Assembly (NCBI RefSeq): GCF_026723865.1 | Contig: NZ_CP113529.1 | Coordinates: 2,418,001 to 2,482,000, forward strand | Length of the DNA: 64,000 nucleotides | Direction: 5' to 3' | Origin: Mycobacterium sp. Aquia_216 | Lineage (GTDB): Bacteria > Actinomycetota > Actinomycetes > Mycobacteriales > Mycobacteriaceae | Part shown: one piece after another, positions 62,998-64,000 of the stretch | Layout: every line of letters starts with the position of its first letter | Numbering within the stretch: position 1 is the first letter of the stretch | Translations under genes and position numbers: made by a program | The notes under the pieces: generated by a model | Database searches by the model: none | What the model was told of the DNA's origin: nothing | What the model saw: the letters and a program-made list of their open reading frames with translations, nothing else

Positions 62998-64000
62998 GAC
63001 CTGCGGGTCAGCGCCGCAGCGGCCGCTTCGGCCCATTGCCGCCATTGCTCGGCGTTGGCCTGTGCCTCCTGAGCTTCCTTCGTCCGGCCGGCCGCGGCCG
63101 CCTTGCGGGCCTGCTGCTCGTAGTGCTCGGCACGGGTCGCGAACTGTTCGGCCCGCGCCTGCGCCTCCGGGTCAGCCCAATTCGCTTCGCCGGCGTCGCG
63201 CACCTTCTTCTCGACGGCGCGCAGCCGCCGCTCCAGATCGGCCGACCGCTCCCGGGGCACCTTGCCGATCGCGTCCCATTTGTCGGCGATCGACCGCAGT
63301 GCCGCTCGGGCGGCTTCGTGGTTGCTGGTGTCGATCTTCTCGGCCTCGGCCAGCAGCGCCTCTTTGGCAGTGGCGTTGGTCTGGAATTCCGCGTCCTTTT
63401 CCGCTGTCGCGGCATTACGGGCGCTGAAGAACGAGTCCTGGGCGGCCTTGAAGCGACGCCACAGCGCGTCGTCGACCTCCCGGGTGGCGCGCCCCGCGGC
63501 TTTCCATTCGCTCAGCAGCTTGCGGAATTCGGCGCTGGTGCCGGCCCAGTCCGTCGACTGGGACATCTCTTCGGCCCGCTCGCAGAGTTGTTCCTTGGAC
63601 TGCCGCACGCCCGCGCGTTCGCGGTCCAACTCGGCGAAGTGAGAACCCCGGCGCCGGTTGAACGCCTCACGCGCCGCGGAGTAGCGCTTCCACAGCGCGT
63701 CGTCGACCTTGCGGTCCAGGCCGCTGATCGTCTTCCACTCGTCGAGGATCTCGCGCATCCGGTCGCCGGCGACTTTCCAGTGCGTCGAGTTGGCGGCCAG
63801 ATCCTCGGCCTCGGCGGCCAGCGCCTCCTTGCGGGCGGTCTGAGCGGCCCGGTGCTCGTCGCGCCGGGAGCGATCAGCGGCCACCGTGGCGTCGGCGTGC
63901 TCGACCAGGGTGCTCAGCCGGCGCGCGAGCCCGTCGATATCGCCCAGCACCGAGGCCGTCGGCAACGTCTCGGCGAGCGCGACGGCGCTGGCTTTGATCT
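62994..64000 (-). CDS. DUF349 domain protein, 5' partial
   Basis: The minus-strand gene remains open to the window edge, so its start lies beyond 64000; 335 residues are visible. Three DUF349 modules repeat along the chain, each with a W-K/D-x3-G pattern: [40 protein letters not shown] and [21 protein letters not shown] charged Ala/Gln/Glu coiled coil follows at the end. It corresponds to Rv2731. The family is widespread in actinobacteria without an established function. Confidence 0.88.
   Translation of the reverse strand, partial: IKASAVALAETLPTASVLGDIDGLARRLSTLVEHADATVAADRSRRDEHRAAQTARKEALAAEAEDLAANSTHWKVAGDRMREILDEWKTISGLDRKVDDALWKRYSAAREAFNRRRGSHFAELDRERAGVRQSKEQLCERAEEMSQSTDWAGTSAEFRKLLSEWKAAGRATREVDDALWRRFKAAQDSFFSARNAATAEKDAEFQTNATAKEALLAEAEKIDTSNHEAARAALRSIADKWDAIGKVPRERSADLERRLRAVEKKVRDAGEANWADPEAQARAEQFATRAEHYEQQARKAAAAGRTKEAQEAQANAEQWRQWAEAAAAALTRRS

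Overview
This window is high-GC actinobacterial chromosome and almost certainly comes from a non-tuberculous Mycobacterium. Gene content and order follow the Mycobacterium tuberculosis block from rpsO (Rv2785c) back to Rv2731, here on the + strand: rpsO, pnp, pepR, ald/aldR, dapB, thyA, dfrA, hsdM/hsdS, thyX, dapA, rnj, ftsK, pgsA3, clgR-pspA-pspM, recA-recX, miaB. A PPE-family protein and many lipid-metabolism genes support the genus. The species cannot be fixed by reading alone. M. tuberculosis comparisons are from memory of that genome, not from a search. Layout: (1) 1-8.1 kb is one 5'-truncated PPE gene whose usual C-terminal half is replaced by about 2,400 residues of short Gly-Thr-Leu-Thr-Val/Asn-Asp repeats, probably a very long beta-solenoid. 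(2) 8.2-15.4 kb holds rpsO, a 331-bp pnp leader with hairpins, pnp, pepR, a nitronate monooxygenase and the divergent ald/aldR pair. (3) 15.5-19.3 kb is a tight three-gene operon: a protein with a diiron-like E/ExxH/E/ExxH pattern, an EphD-like hydrolase-SDR fusion, and a FAD/2Fe-2S reductase. It could be a complete oxygenation module. (4) 19.3-24.7 kb is accessory: a GNAT, three TetR-type loci (one truncated), an AraC regulator, a small unknown protein and a DUF222-HNH protein. (5) 24.8-38.3 kb starts with dapB and continues into a lipid island: thioesterase, decayed alpha/beta hydrolase, acyl-CoA ligase, single-chain long-chain acyl-CoA carboxylase, a small secreted Cys/Gly-repeat protein, FabG-like SDR, two adjacent acyl-CoA dehydrogenases, glycosyltransferase and dienelactone hydrolase. 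(6) 38.4-49.8 kb combines folate/thymidylate (thyA, dfrA, thyX), lysine/peptidoglycan precursor (dapA) and RNA decay (rnj) genes. It also holds a DivIVA-like coiled coil, a YcaQ-like protein and a solitary type I methylase hsdM-hsdS. (7) 50-58.2 kb carries ftsK, an ArgA-type acetyltransferase, pgsA3, the SigE/ClgR/PspA envelope-stress operon, a DUF5313 protein, ephG and a glycosyltransferase. (8) 58.2-64 kb carries a FhuF-like 2Fe-2S protein, intein-free recA with two different DNA-damage promoter signatures, recX, miaB, a membrane protein and a partial DUF349 gene. No tRNA, rRNA, insertion sequence or CRISPR array was recognised. Most distinctive are the giant PPE solenoid, the 15.5-19.3 kb redox operon and the fatty-acid island around the fused carboxylase.
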